64,000 nucleotides of DNA from Flavobacterium phragmitis (GTDB taxonomy: Bacteria > Bacteroidota > Bacteroidia > Flavobacteriales > Flavobacteriaceae), in the NCBI RefSeq assembly GCF_900112575.1, contig NZ_FOMH01000015.1, forward strand, positions 1 through 64,000, given 5' to 3'. Under the pieces are notes generated by a model. It did no database searches. It worked only from the letters and a program-made list of their open reading frames with translations, and was not told the DNA's origin. Below, in pieces: positions 17,932 to 26,526 of the stretch (position 1 is its first letter; each line of letters opens with the position of its first letter). A program made the translations under genes and the position numbers.

Positions 17932-20460
17932 TTATTCAGCTACTCGATCACTTTCTGGAGCTCCCAAATAAGACGGTTTCAAACCGCCTGTATCAATCAG
18001 TATTTTTTGAAGCACAATTCCTGGATCTAAAACCCTGAAACGAAGCTTGTGTGTTCCCGATTTCAAGATGTTATGTTTAGTTAAAGAATGAATCATGTGC
18101 TCTGCCTGCCATTTACCTAATTCTCCTTTATAATGTCCATTGAAATTTACAAGTTGCGGTTTTTCTCCATCAAAAGAAATTTCATATCGAAGTCCTTTAT
18201 TGCTGTTAAAATTCAGTGTTGGCGCCAATAAAAGTTCTACCTTAAATTCTCCCGTTGAAGCAAAATTGATTTCATATTCTACAAAAACATTATCTTCTAC
18301 TGTTGGGTAAATATTTTGCGGAAATGTCGTGATTCCACTCAATGTTTTTCCAAAATCTGGAATCACTTCCCAATGTATTTTTTTTGAATTATTGGCTTTA
18401 GAAAAGTGTTCTGCATGAATCGAAACATAACCCTCTTTTTCTACAAAAACTTTCGGAACTATAATTTCGCTACTAGAAAGATATTTTACGTCAGGAAGAA
18501 TATTTTTCGGGCCATCGTGCCAAGCTTTATACCCTATTCGCATCTGATCCATCATGTGAGGCCATTTGCCTCCTGCAATTTCATTATTGTATTTGTTTTG
18601 AAGAATAGAATCGCGTTCAAATTTTACTTTAACCTCATCTGCATAATAATTGGCAAGATTATTTTTTTCCGATGCCAGTTTCTTGTTTTTTGCCTGCGCA
18701 AAATACATTTCATAAAGGTTACAGCAGGCGTCTATAGGATACAAAACCAGCTCGAAATAAGCATCTTTATATTCGTTTGGAAGTTCGTTGTAAACTCTGT
18801 AAGCATCTAGTGCTAATTTTTTGTAATCGTTAACGACCGTTTCAAATTCATTATAATTTTCTAATGAATAGGTTTTACTGTCCAGCATTTCTGGAGTAAC
18901 CCGACGATTGAATTTTGGATAGGTATTTAATAATCTGGCAATTTCTGTGGAATATTTGGTTCCAAATTGTTCTCCTGCCCAACTCTCTGTGTATTGGAAT
19001 AAATTCTGAGAGTTGAAGTTTTTAGGATTCCAAGCCATGTCTAAAAAGAAGCTGATCGGGAATTCCATTGGTTTTAAATCCCCAACATTCACAATCCAGA
19101 CTTTATCGACTCCGTTTTCATAACTAAGATTCATTTGTTCCCAAACTCTTTGTATCGGACTGATGTTTATCCATTTTGAATTTCTTGGACCTCCAACATA
19201 GTCAAAATGATAATACATTCCGTAACCTCCTTTATGCAAGGGTTTAGAAAGATCTGGAAGTTTGCGGACATTTCCCCAATTATCATCACAAAACAGAAGA
19301 ATTACATCATCAGGAACACGCATTCCCTGATCGTAATAATCCTGAACTTCTTTATATAAAGCCCAAACCTGAGGTGTTTTATTGGCGCTTTTACCAGTTT
19401 CACTTTCGATAATTCTGCGCTGGTCTTTTACAATATTTTCCAGTAAACTTATATTGGTGCCTTCGCTCATCGCTTCGTCTCCATCACCACGCATCCCAAT
19501 GGTTACCAGTTTTTCCCAATTTTTGCTTCGCTGAATCCCCGTTTTCCAGAATTCGTCCAAAACTGTCTTGTTTTTCGAGTAATCCCAAATATTAGGCAAA
19601 TTATTTTTTTTAATGTATCGATGCCAGTCTGTTTGTGCCAAAGCCATCGGTTCATGGTGGGAAGTTCCCATTACAATTCCCATTTCATTTGCTAAAGGAC
19701 CACTGGCTGCATCATCATCATAAAATGCATTTCCCCACATTGCCGGCCAGATGTAATTGCCTTTCAGTCTAAGGATTAATTCAAAAACTTTTTCGTAAAA
19801 CTTGCTGTTAAAACCACCAAAAGTAGCTTTTGCCCAACCACTTAAAGCTGGAGCTTCATCATTAAGAAAAATGCCTCTGTACTTTACAGCTGGTTCTCCA
19901 TCGGTATACATTCCTTTAATGAAATAGATGTTTTCTTTTTGTTTTACAGGCACGTCAGCCCAGTAATACCAAGGAGAAACGCCAATTTGTCTCGATAATT
20001 CATAAATTCCGTAAATCGTGCCGCGTTTGTCGCTTCCTGCAATTACGAGCGCTTCATTTACACCTTTGAAAGGATTTTTAACGTGTAGTATAATGAATTT
20101 TTCATTTTTACCTGTAAGTTCTTTTCCCTCGATTTTTTTCTGTTTAATTAATTCATCGATAACCGAATTAGATCCGATCGTTCCGATGATAATGAGAGGT
20201 GACGATGCATTGGGATTTTGATTTAAAATAATAGGACGCTGGCCTGTAACTTTCTCAAAATCTGATTGAAGATTATTTACAGCACGCAAAATACCTGCAT
20301 CTAAACTTGAATTTATCAAAAAAGAAAGTGATAACGTTTTTTCTTTCAGCACCATAACATCCTGACTTTTATTTTCCGTTATAAAAGGCTGAGAAGCCTT
20401 TGACATAGTGCTTAACAAAACAATAATTAAAGTGCTTATAAATTTAAAATAGTTTTTCAT
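17932..20460 (-). CDS. GH115 xylan alpha-1,2-glucuronidase
   Basis: An 842-aa secreted protein (signal peptide ending MSKASQ). The GH115 core is clear: KYRGIFLNDEAPALSGW, the barrel block LKGNYIWPAMWGNAFYDDD, MGTSHHEPM, and the FCDDNWGNVRKLP block. The N-terminal domain (VIAGSDKRGTIYGIYELS) is the usual alpha-glucuronidase cap. The C-terminal beta-sandwich (EGYVSIHAEHFSKA through LKPSYLGAPES) is typical of the family. GH115 removes glucuronic acid or 4-O-methyl-glucuronic acid from internal and terminal xyloses, which marks the substrate as glucuronoxylan type. The gap to the upstream multi-esterase is 75 bp and contains an imperfect copy of the LacI-type palindrome. Confidence 0.93.
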   Translation of the reverse strand: MKNYFKFISTLIIVLLSTMSKASQPFITENKSQDVMVLKEKTLSLSFLINSSLDAGILRAVNNLQSDFEKVTGQRPIILNQNPNASSPLIIIGTIGSNSVIDELIKQKKIEGKELTGKNEKFIILHVKNPFKGVNEALVIAGSDKRGTIYGIYELSRQIGVSPWYYWADVPVKQKENIYFIKGMYTDGEPAVKYRGIFLNDEAPALSGWAKATFGGFNSKFYEKVFELILRLKGNYIWPAMWGNAFYDDDAASGPLANEMGIVMGTSHHEPMALAQTDWHRYIKKNNLPNIWDYSKNKTVLDEFWKTGIQRSKNWEKLVTIGMRGDGDEAMSEGTNISLLENIVKDQRRIIESETGKSANKTPQVWALYKEVQDYYDQGMRVPDDVILLFCDDNWGNVRKLPDLSKPLHKGGYGMYYHFDYVGGPRNSKWINISPIQRVWEQMNLSYENGVDKVWIVNVGDLKPMEFPISFFLDMAWNPKNFNSQNLFQYTESWAGEQFGTKYSTEIARLLNTYPKFNRRVTPEMLDSKTYSLENYNEFETVVNDYKKLALDAYRVYNELPNEYKDAYFELVLYPIDACCNLYEMYFAQAKNKKLASEKNNLANYYADEVKVKFERDSILQNKYNNEIAGGKWPHMMDQMRIGYKAWHDGPKNILPDVKYLSSSEIIVPKVFVEKEGYVSIHAEHFSKANNSKKIHWEVIPDFGKTLSGITTFPQNIYPTVEDNVFVEYEINFASTGEFKVELLLAPTLNFNSNKGLRYEISFDGEKPQLVNFNGHYKGELGKWQAEHMIHSLTKHNILKSGTHKLRFRVLDPGIVLQKILIDTGGLKPSYLGAPESDRVAE

Positions 20461-20535
20461 CAGGTATTTTTTGTCAATCGATTACAGACCTAATTTATTC
20501 AAAATCAAGATCTTCACATTCCGTTTTTTGTTTTA

Positions 20536-23253
20536 TTATTTGAATAATAACTGCGAATATAGGAACAAATCATGTCTCCACACCGGCCATGTGTGTCCAC
20601 CAGAATATTCACTATAGTTATATTTTATTCCAAATTGATCGAATTTCTGCATCATAATTTTACAGTTTTCATAGGCGATATCTTCTTTTCCGCCCATCGA
20701 AATCCAAAAATCTTTTAGATTAGCATTAATAGACTGTGCATTATTTTTTATAAACTCATATTGAGGATCTGATAATTTCGGATTGTTTGCCCACCATCCT
20801 GAACTGAAAACGCCCAAACTTGAAAACATATTTGAGTTTTTAATTCCAGCGTAAAGTGTCTGTAATCCTCCCATTGACAAACCGGCTAAAGCTCTGTTTT
20901 TACTGTCTGTTGCCACCTTAAAATTACTTTCTACAAAAGGTATTGCTCCGTTTTTCAGTTCGTTTTCAAATGCTTTTAGTGTTTCTTCTCCAAAACCTGC
21001 AATACCGCCTGTATTGCCCATATTGCCATCAAGCATTACAATAAGCATTTTCTTTGCTTTATTTTCTGCAATTAAATTATCCAAAATCAAATTTGCTTTT
21101 CCTTGAGTGCTCCATCCTCTTTGGTCTTCACCACCTCCGTGTAAAAGATACAGCACAGGAAATTTTTCTGAAGAGGTTTCGTATCCTGGCGGCGTATACA
21201 CATACATTTCACGCCAAGAATTAGTTCCTTTTGAAAAGTATTTCATTATTCTTACCTCACCATGCGGAACCGTTTTCAATTCGTAGAAATCACCATCCCT
21301 TTTCGGGATTTCTATTCCACTGGCCATACGTCCCATTCCGTAAAAAGTTTCACTTGACGGATCTGCAACTGCCACACCATCAATCAAAAGCGAGTAATAA
21401 TTAAATCCGCCGTTTATTACATCGGTTGTAAGATTCCAAGCTCCCTGACCGTCTTTCTGCATATCGTATTTTCTCCCTAGATCGATCTGCACCTTTGATG
21501 CTTCAGGTGCATTAACTTTAAAAATCACTCTGTTATCAGGCAAAATCTGAGGATATTTGGCATTTCGTATGTTGGTTTGAGCTGTGGTTCCTAGAACCGT
21601 ATATTTTGCAAAATTGGATTCATCAACAGGCTTGAACAATAGCTGCGAAAACATATATAAGCTGTTTTTCCATACTTTAAAATCATGAACTCCCGGTTCT
21701 AGATAATAAATATGTGGCACATTATTTTTAAATAAATAATCGTGAGTGCGTTTGCTGTTTTCAAGCAGCCAATCGTTATCTCCACAAGAAATCCAAAGCA
21801 GTTTTAGTTTCTTTTTTGTTTCCTCTGGATTTGGCACCAATTCTTCTGTTTTCTTTGTATTGGGAGCTGATGAAAATCCGCCAATCCAAGCAAATTTGTC
21901 TAAGTTGGTTAATCCGAAATTCAGAGACTGTCCGCCTCCCATAGATAATCCTGCAATGGCACGATGCTCTCTATCTTTATAAACATTGTATTTTTTTTCA
22001 ATAAAAGGAATCAAATCCTTCAATAAATCTTTTTCAAAATCTGCAAATGCCTGCACTTTGTCTGGCGCCATTATATTTCCAGTAGCGCTGTCATCTTTCA
22101 TGGCTCTTCCGTTTGGCATTACCACGATCATTGGTTCTAATTTTCCTTCTGCATAAAGATTGTCCAATATAATCTGCGGACTTCCTCCGTTAAGCCATTC
22201 TTTTTCATCTCCGCCAATTCCGTGTAAAAGGTATAAAACTGGATATTTTTTGTTTTTGCTAAATCCAGGTGGCGTATATATAGTTGCTTTTCTTACTGTC
22301 CCGACTGTCTTTGAATCGTAGCTTACCGTTTCTACTTTTCCTGCTGGAACTGCTGGATTTAACTGGTCAAAACCGACTGGCGCTTGAACTATAAAAGGAT
22401 CATTTGTGTTATTTGTTTTATACCCTAATAATAAAAGCATTTTTTCTGCGTAACGCTTTCCTAAATCTCTATATCCTGCTGCACTAAAGTGAAGGAAATC
22501 TGGAGCTACTGCGCAGCCTTTTGATGAAATTATATAAGAGGTTGGAATGGTCTGAGGCAGCGTTGCGATGATTTTATTCATGCTCGCGCATTTTCCTTTT
22601 TGTTCTTCATGAACGGTTTCACCGGAAAGCAATGGCACTTTTTTAGGATCAAGGTTTAGATCTTTCATCAAATTATCATATACTATTTTAACCTTTTTTG
22701 GCCATAGTGTATCGCCTGTATTAGATTCTCCCTGATGCAGTAAAATACCTTTTATCACTCCTTTCTTTTGCGCAATTTTTGCCATTTCAACCAATCTTGC
22801 ATACGGACTTCCATTATATTCTTTGATCATACCCAGCATCCAGTCTGGTGCTGTTTTCATATAATTATCAAAATTATCTTTATCAAAAAGTTCTATTTTA
22901 CATCCGCCAACAGCTACATTTACTACTCCTACTTTTATGTTTTTAGGAAGATTTGCCACCATGGTTCTTCCAAAATTGTCCGTTAATGTCAATCCTGTTT
23001 TACATCTGCATAATGGCGGTATTGCGGTATACCACTTTCCCATTTCTCGATTCAAATCTGGACAGTTTACTGCTTCCAGAACCTGAAATCGAGGGTCGAC
23101 ATTTATTTTGTCTTCAGCTTCTATTGGAGCTGCGCCTTCCATATTGGACTGTCCAAAGCTTAAATAAACATGAAAATTTGGATCCTGGGAATATCCATTC
23201 TGTCCAGTTAAAAAAATAACCGCTATTGCGAAAAATCTGATTATTGATTTCAT
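20536..23253 (-). CDS. Multi-domain carbohydrate esterase: CE6-like + CE1 + CBM48-like + CE1
   Basis: A 905-aa secreted protein (signal peptide ending GYSQ). Residues about 25-270 form an SGNH acetyl-xylan esterase of the CE6/SASA type, with S36 in GQSNMEG and the LHQGESNT block. Residues about 295-545 are a CE1-type alpha/beta hydrolase with S437 in GLSMGGGQ. Residues about 548-640 are a CBM48-like sandwich, and the rest is a second CE1 domain with S793 in GLSMGGLQT and the late YSGGHTWPVWR histidine block. CE1 covers acetyl-xylan and feruloyl esterases. The protein likely strips acetyl and feruloyl groups from the same chain, opening it for the glycosidases encoded downstream. Confidence 0.9.
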   Translation of the reverse strand: MKSIIRFFAIAVIFLTGQNGYSQDPNFHVYLSFGQSNMEGAAPIEAEDKINVDPRFQVLEAVNCPDLNREMGKWYTAIPPLCRCKTGLTLTDNFGRTMVANLPKNIKVGVVNVAVGGCKIELFDKDNFDNYMKTAPDWMLGMIKEYNGSPYARLVEMAKIAQKKGVIKGILLHQGESNTGDTLWPKKVKIVYDNLMKDLNLDPKKVPLLSGETVHEEQKGKCASMNKIIATLPQTIPTSYIISSKGCAVAPDFLHFSAAGYRDLGKRYAEKMLLLLGYKTNNTNDPFIVQAPVGFDQLNPAVPAGKVETVSYDSKTVGTVRKATIYTPPGFSKNKKYPVLYLLHGIGGDEKEWLNGGSPQIILDNLYAEGKLEPMIVVMPNGRAMKDDSATGNIMAPDKVQAFADFEKDLLKDLIPFIEKKYNVYKDREHRAIAGLSMGGGQSLNFGLTNLDKFAWIGGFSSAPNTKKTEELVPNPEETKKKLKLLWISCGDNDWLLENSKRTHDYLFKNNVPHIYYLEPGVHDFKVWKNSLYMFSQLLFKPVDESNFAKYTVLGTTAQTNIRNAKYPQILPDNRVIFKVNAPEASKVQIDLGRKYDMQKDGQGAWNLTTDVINGGFNYYSLLIDGVAVADPSSETFYGMGRMASGIEIPKRDGDFYELKTVPHGEVRIMKYFSKGTNSWREMYVYTPPGYETSSEKFPVLYLLHGGGEDQRGWSTQGKANLILDNLIAENKAKKMLIVMLDGNMGNTGGIAGFGEETLKAFENELKNGAIPFVESNFKVATDSKNRALAGLSMGGLQTLYAGIKNSNMFSSLGVFSSGWWANNPKLSDPQYEFIKNNAQSINANLKDFWISMGGKEDIAYENCKIMMQKFDQFGIKYNYSEYSGGHTWPVWRHDLFLYSQLLFK

Positions 23254-23291
23254 GATATCTTGTTAAAATTGTTTTTGTACTAAATGGAATT

Positions 23292-24527
23292 TCACTTAAA
23301 TAAATTCAAGTCTATTACTTCTCCCATTCTTTGATATCCTAATTCATTAGGATGCAAAAAATCGCCATCATGCATATTTGATAAAATAGTTTTTGAATCG
23401 GTTTCCGAGGACATTTCTTTATCAAAATCTATTACTGCATCAAAATGGTCATTTCGAATCCATGCATTTACAATATCTCTTGCTTCCTGTTTGAAAGGTG
23501 CATCATAAAATGATTTTTGAAAAGGCAGAATCGTACAGCCATACACTTTTATGCCTTTGGCGTGTGCTTTTTCTATCATAATTTTGTAAGCGTCTATAAT
23601 TTCTTGTGCTTTTATTGGAGCGTCTTCTGGGCGCTTAATTCCTCCTATATCATTTATTCCTTCTAAAATTACGAGCCATTTTGTACCAGCTTGAGAAAGC
23701 ACATCACGATCAAAACGGTCTAATGCAGTTGGGCCTAATCCGCCTTTTACAACACAATTTCCTCCTATTCCTAAATTTAAAACTCCAATATTTTGAGTTG
23801 CTTTATTGGCTGCCAGTCTAGTTGCCAGAATATCTGTCCAGCGATTTTGTTTGTTTGTTCCAGACCCGCGACCATCTGTTATAGAGTTTCCTAGGCAAAC
23901 AATATTAGACGCATTTTTTGGTGCTATCACATCGAGTCCCATTATAGAATACCAATGATCCGTTTTTACCGCATCAGAAAAAACATCATTATTGATATTA
24001 TCTCCCGACAAAATATAAGATGTTGTTCTCGATCCAGGATGTCCTGTTGTTTTTGCCGAAGCCGTTTCATAATAAATGGTTATGGCAAGCCGTTGACCTG
24101 ATTTCAATGGAAAATTGAGCTCGTCTGAAAATACTTCCTGCCCTGGATTTAATGTTACCTTTTGATTTCCATTAAAACTGAGATTTTTTTGTGTGCTTTT
24201 ATCAATTGCGGGAGCCTCAAGGACATTGGCTACACTAACCTTTTTTAAAACTGTAATCTGATCGCTAAATACATTTGAAAAACGCAGTCTAATGCGTTCC
24301 CCTCCTATCGAAACTTTTATAATTTGGCGAAGCGTGTTTTCTGCCAAACCCGGAGCCGGTGGCATATTGTTTGGCTCTACAAGCATTGGCGCACAAGCCC
24401 ATGATCCTATCCAGTTTGATGAACCTGCCTTTCCAGAAGAATTTACTAATGGCTGATTGGCTTTGCATCCTGTTATTAAAATAAAAAGGTGCAAAAACAA
24501 TACATATTTTAAATGTCTTTTTTTCAT
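23292..24527 (-). CDS. SGNH/GDSL-family esterase, lipoprotein
   Basis: I choose the ATG at 24527 (411 aa); the longer frame to 24536 starts with TTG. The N-terminus is a lipoprotein signal (LFILITGCKA, Cys21). After a beta-sandwich region (GSWACAPML through LAITIYYET) comes an SGNH domain with block I CLGNSITDG, a block III-like GINDIGG and the C-terminal FLHPNELGYQ Asp/His pair. Such proteins are usually acyl or acetyl esterases acting on sugars. The lipid anchor suggests a location in the outer membrane or facing the periplasm. It is 38 bp upstream of the multi-esterase gene, so two esterase genes are adjacent. Confidence 0.85.
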   Translation of the reverse strand: MKKRHLKYVLFLHLFILITGCKANQPLVNSSGKAGSSNWIGSWACAPMLVEPNNMPPAPGLAENTLRQIIKVSIGGERIRLRFSNVFSDQITVLKKVSVANVLEAPAIDKSTQKNLSFNGNQKVTLNPGQEVFSDELNFPLKSGQRLAITIYYETASAKTTGHPGSRTTSYILSGDNINNDVFSDAVKTDHWYSIMGLDVIAPKNASNIVCLGNSITDGRGSGTNKQNRWTDILATRLAANKATQNIGVLNLGIGGNCVVKGGLGPTALDRFDRDVLSQAGTKWLVILEGINDIGGIKRPEDAPIKAQEIIDAYKIMIEKAHAKGIKVYGCTILPFQKSFYDAPFKQEARDIVNAWIRNDHFDAVIDFDKEMSSETDSKTILSNMHDGDFLHPNELGYQRMGEVIDLNLFK

Positions 24528-24632
24528 ATTTCTCAAAATTTAAAATATCTTATTTAATCCAAAAAGCACATTAATAAAGTACTTCTCTTTCTTTTAAACT
24601 ATTCTTCATTAGAATAATAAGTGTACGAAAGT

Positions 24633-26363
24633 CTATTTCGGATGTGCATTATTAGATGCTGTTGCATATAAACCGATCAAAGCTCCTGTAAATCCACCAG
24701 CTACATTTGTTGAAAGAATATCTCCTGAAACTGGGCTTCCCAGATTTTCAAAATTACCACCATTCAAAGCATAACTAAACTGATAATTGTCTCCTGTGGC
24801 TTTAACTTGCAGACGTAATGCTCCTTTAGTTTCTATTTTTGCACTGGATATAATTTCTGATTCTCCATTTTTTGTTCTTTCCAAGAGTATATAGGTGTCT
24901 TTTCCTTTCTTTGTTACGCCAAAAACATAATTAAAACGTTCATTCTGCAGACATGTTATTCCAGCCAAATCGCTTTCAGTCTGCGGTTTATAATCTAATG
25001 TAGTTGAAAAAGAAAAAGTATTATGCTGCTGTCTGCAAAATAATGTAGAAGTTGGTTTTAATTCTTTAATATTTACTGGAAATGGATTAATCTGCAAACC
25101 ATTTTTAACAACAGAAATAAAATGCTCTCTTGGTCCTCGCAACCCGATCCATCTGTAATCTAATTTATCTGAAGTAAAATTCTCTGTAAATGTAAAATTG
25201 CCATTTGGGAAAAAACCATCTTTACCTGTTTTGTTTACTACTCCTTTTGGCATTTTTAACTTTGGTCCCATTGGCACTAGACCATTTTCAAAAACAGGAA
25301 AAGTACCCGACCAGTCTACCGGCAACATAAACGTTTCACGTCCTGCATTTACTCTGTCTTTTTCGTTTGGACGAATTCCTAAAAATACGCCATAATACTT
25401 ATTATCCGGGCCAAGCACTAAATCTGCATGTCCAGCCCAATCTACTTTATTGGGTCTGTTTTGGGGGAAATATCTCTGTGTTAGAATCGGATTATTAGAT
25501 GCTGGTTTAAAAGGCCCTTTTGGACTATCGCTAATAAAAACAACTTCGCTGTGATTTCCTCCTGTACCTCCTTCAGCACACATTAAATAATAATGATTGT
25601 CTTTTTTATACAAATGAGGAGCTTCAATCCAAATTGGTTTCTTAGAAAGGTCAACTCCGCCATCTACAATGATTTTATCTGTTCCCGGAATTACCTGATC
25701 TTTTTCCAAATCATATTCCCAAACTTTGATTACACGATGTCCGTTGTACAGTTCTTTTCCTTTGTCAGGAGCATCATTGTGTACTACATAACCTTTTCCG
25801 TTATCATCAAAGAAAATAGAAGGATCAATTCCGTCAAAAGCTAATTTAATTGGACTTCCCCAACCTTTCTTAGGGTCTTTAGTTTTTACAATGATATTTC
25901 CTAAACCACCTGTAAAAGCAGTAACAATCATGTAGAAAGTATCATTATGTGGATTATAAGTAATGCCAGGTGCATAAACTCCAGCGCTAATTCCTGTATC
26001 ATGAGGATTAAACTCCGAAACTTTATTTAACACCCCACCCAAATCAGTCCAGTTTACCAAATCTTTAGAATGAAAAATTGGCACACCGGGAAACATCGCA
26101 AACGAAGAACAGACCATGTAATAATCGTCACCTTTTCTTGTAATGGCTGGATCGGGATAACATCCCTGTAGAACTGGAGAATAAAATTCATCTTCTTTTA
26201 ACGGATTTTTTTTATAAATCTCATCATCACCTTGATAGACAACATTGGAAAATACAGGAGCTTGTTTGCCCACTTTTTTCTTTGAATTTTTCTCCTGAGC
26301 AGTCAGGGAGAAAAAACATAAAATTCCTATTGTACATAAAAAAAGTACTTTTCTTGTAATCAT
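24633..26363 (-). CDS. GH43 beta-xylosidase/arabinofuranosidase (XynB-like) with ConA-like domain
   Basis: A 576-aa secreted protein (signal peptide ending SLTAQ). The N-terminal propeller has base D71 (GCYPDPAI), the FPGVPIFHSKDLVNW block, D180 (DGIDPSIFFDD) and acid E247 (WIEAPHLYK). The C-terminal domain (about 395-576; FTSDKLDYRWIGLRGPREHF) is the beta-sandwich of XynB-type enzymes. Members cut xylose or arabinose from xylo-oligosaccharides; the exact activity is not resolved. It is the first enzyme gene after susCD and is separated from susD by 163 bp holding a strong hairpin, so its expression may be set by read-through. Confidence 0.9.
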   Translation of the reverse strand: MITRKVLFLCTIGILCFFSLTAQEKNSKKKVGKQAPVFSNVVYQGDDEIYKKNPLKEDEFYSPVLQGCYPDPAITRKGDDYYMVCSSFAMFPGVPIFHSKDLVNWTDLGGVLNKVSEFNPHDTGISAGVYAPGITYNPHNDTFYMIVTAFTGGLGNIIVKTKDPKKGWGSPIKLAFDGIDPSIFFDDNGKGYVVHNDAPDKGKELYNGHRVIKVWEYDLEKDQVIPGTDKIIVDGGVDLSKKPIWIEAPHLYKKDNHYYLMCAEGGTGGNHSEVVFISDSPKGPFKPASNNPILTQRYFPQNRPNKVDWAGHADLVLGPDNKYYGVFLGIRPNEKDRVNAGRETFMLPVDWSGTFPVFENGLVPMGPKLKMPKGVVNKTGKDGFFPNGNFTFTENFTSDKLDYRWIGLRGPREHFISVVKNGLQINPFPVNIKELKPTSTLFCRQQHNTFSFSTTLDYKPQTESDLAGITCLQNERFNYVFGVTKKGKDTYILLERTKNGESEIISSAKIETKGALRLQVKATGDNYQFSYALNGGNFENLGSPVSGDILSTNVAGGFTGALIGLYATASNNAHPK

Positions 26364-26400
26364 TGTTTTTTATTATTTATTTGAAATTTATTGAAAAATT

Positions 26401-26434
26401 ATTAAAAAGCCGAGAGATTACTCTCGGCCTTCAA
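26401..26434 (-). terminator. Hairpin terminator or attenuator after susD
   Basis: Eight perfect GC-rich pairs (GCCGAGAG at 26409-26416 with CTCTCGGC at 26421-26428) enclose a 4-nt loop. On the minus strand it is followed by a T-rich run. It lies between susD and the first enzyme gene, so it could end most susCD transcripts while letting some polymerases through. Confidence 0.8.
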
Positions 26435-26526
26435 CTAACTCAAACTTAAAAATCAGATATAAGATCAAACTATACAATCAAACCTTATAAAAAATAATCA
26501 AGTTTGAAAACTTAACTTAACTAAAC

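Noticed and set aside
18406..18810. 134-aa plus-strand ORF within GH115
   Set aside because: It is antisense to a strongly supported GH115 gene, without recognisable domain.
20475..20484. Sixth LacI-type operator before GH115
   Set aside because: Only 9 of 10 core bases match and it lies inside the operon; kept as a weak hint, not a feature.
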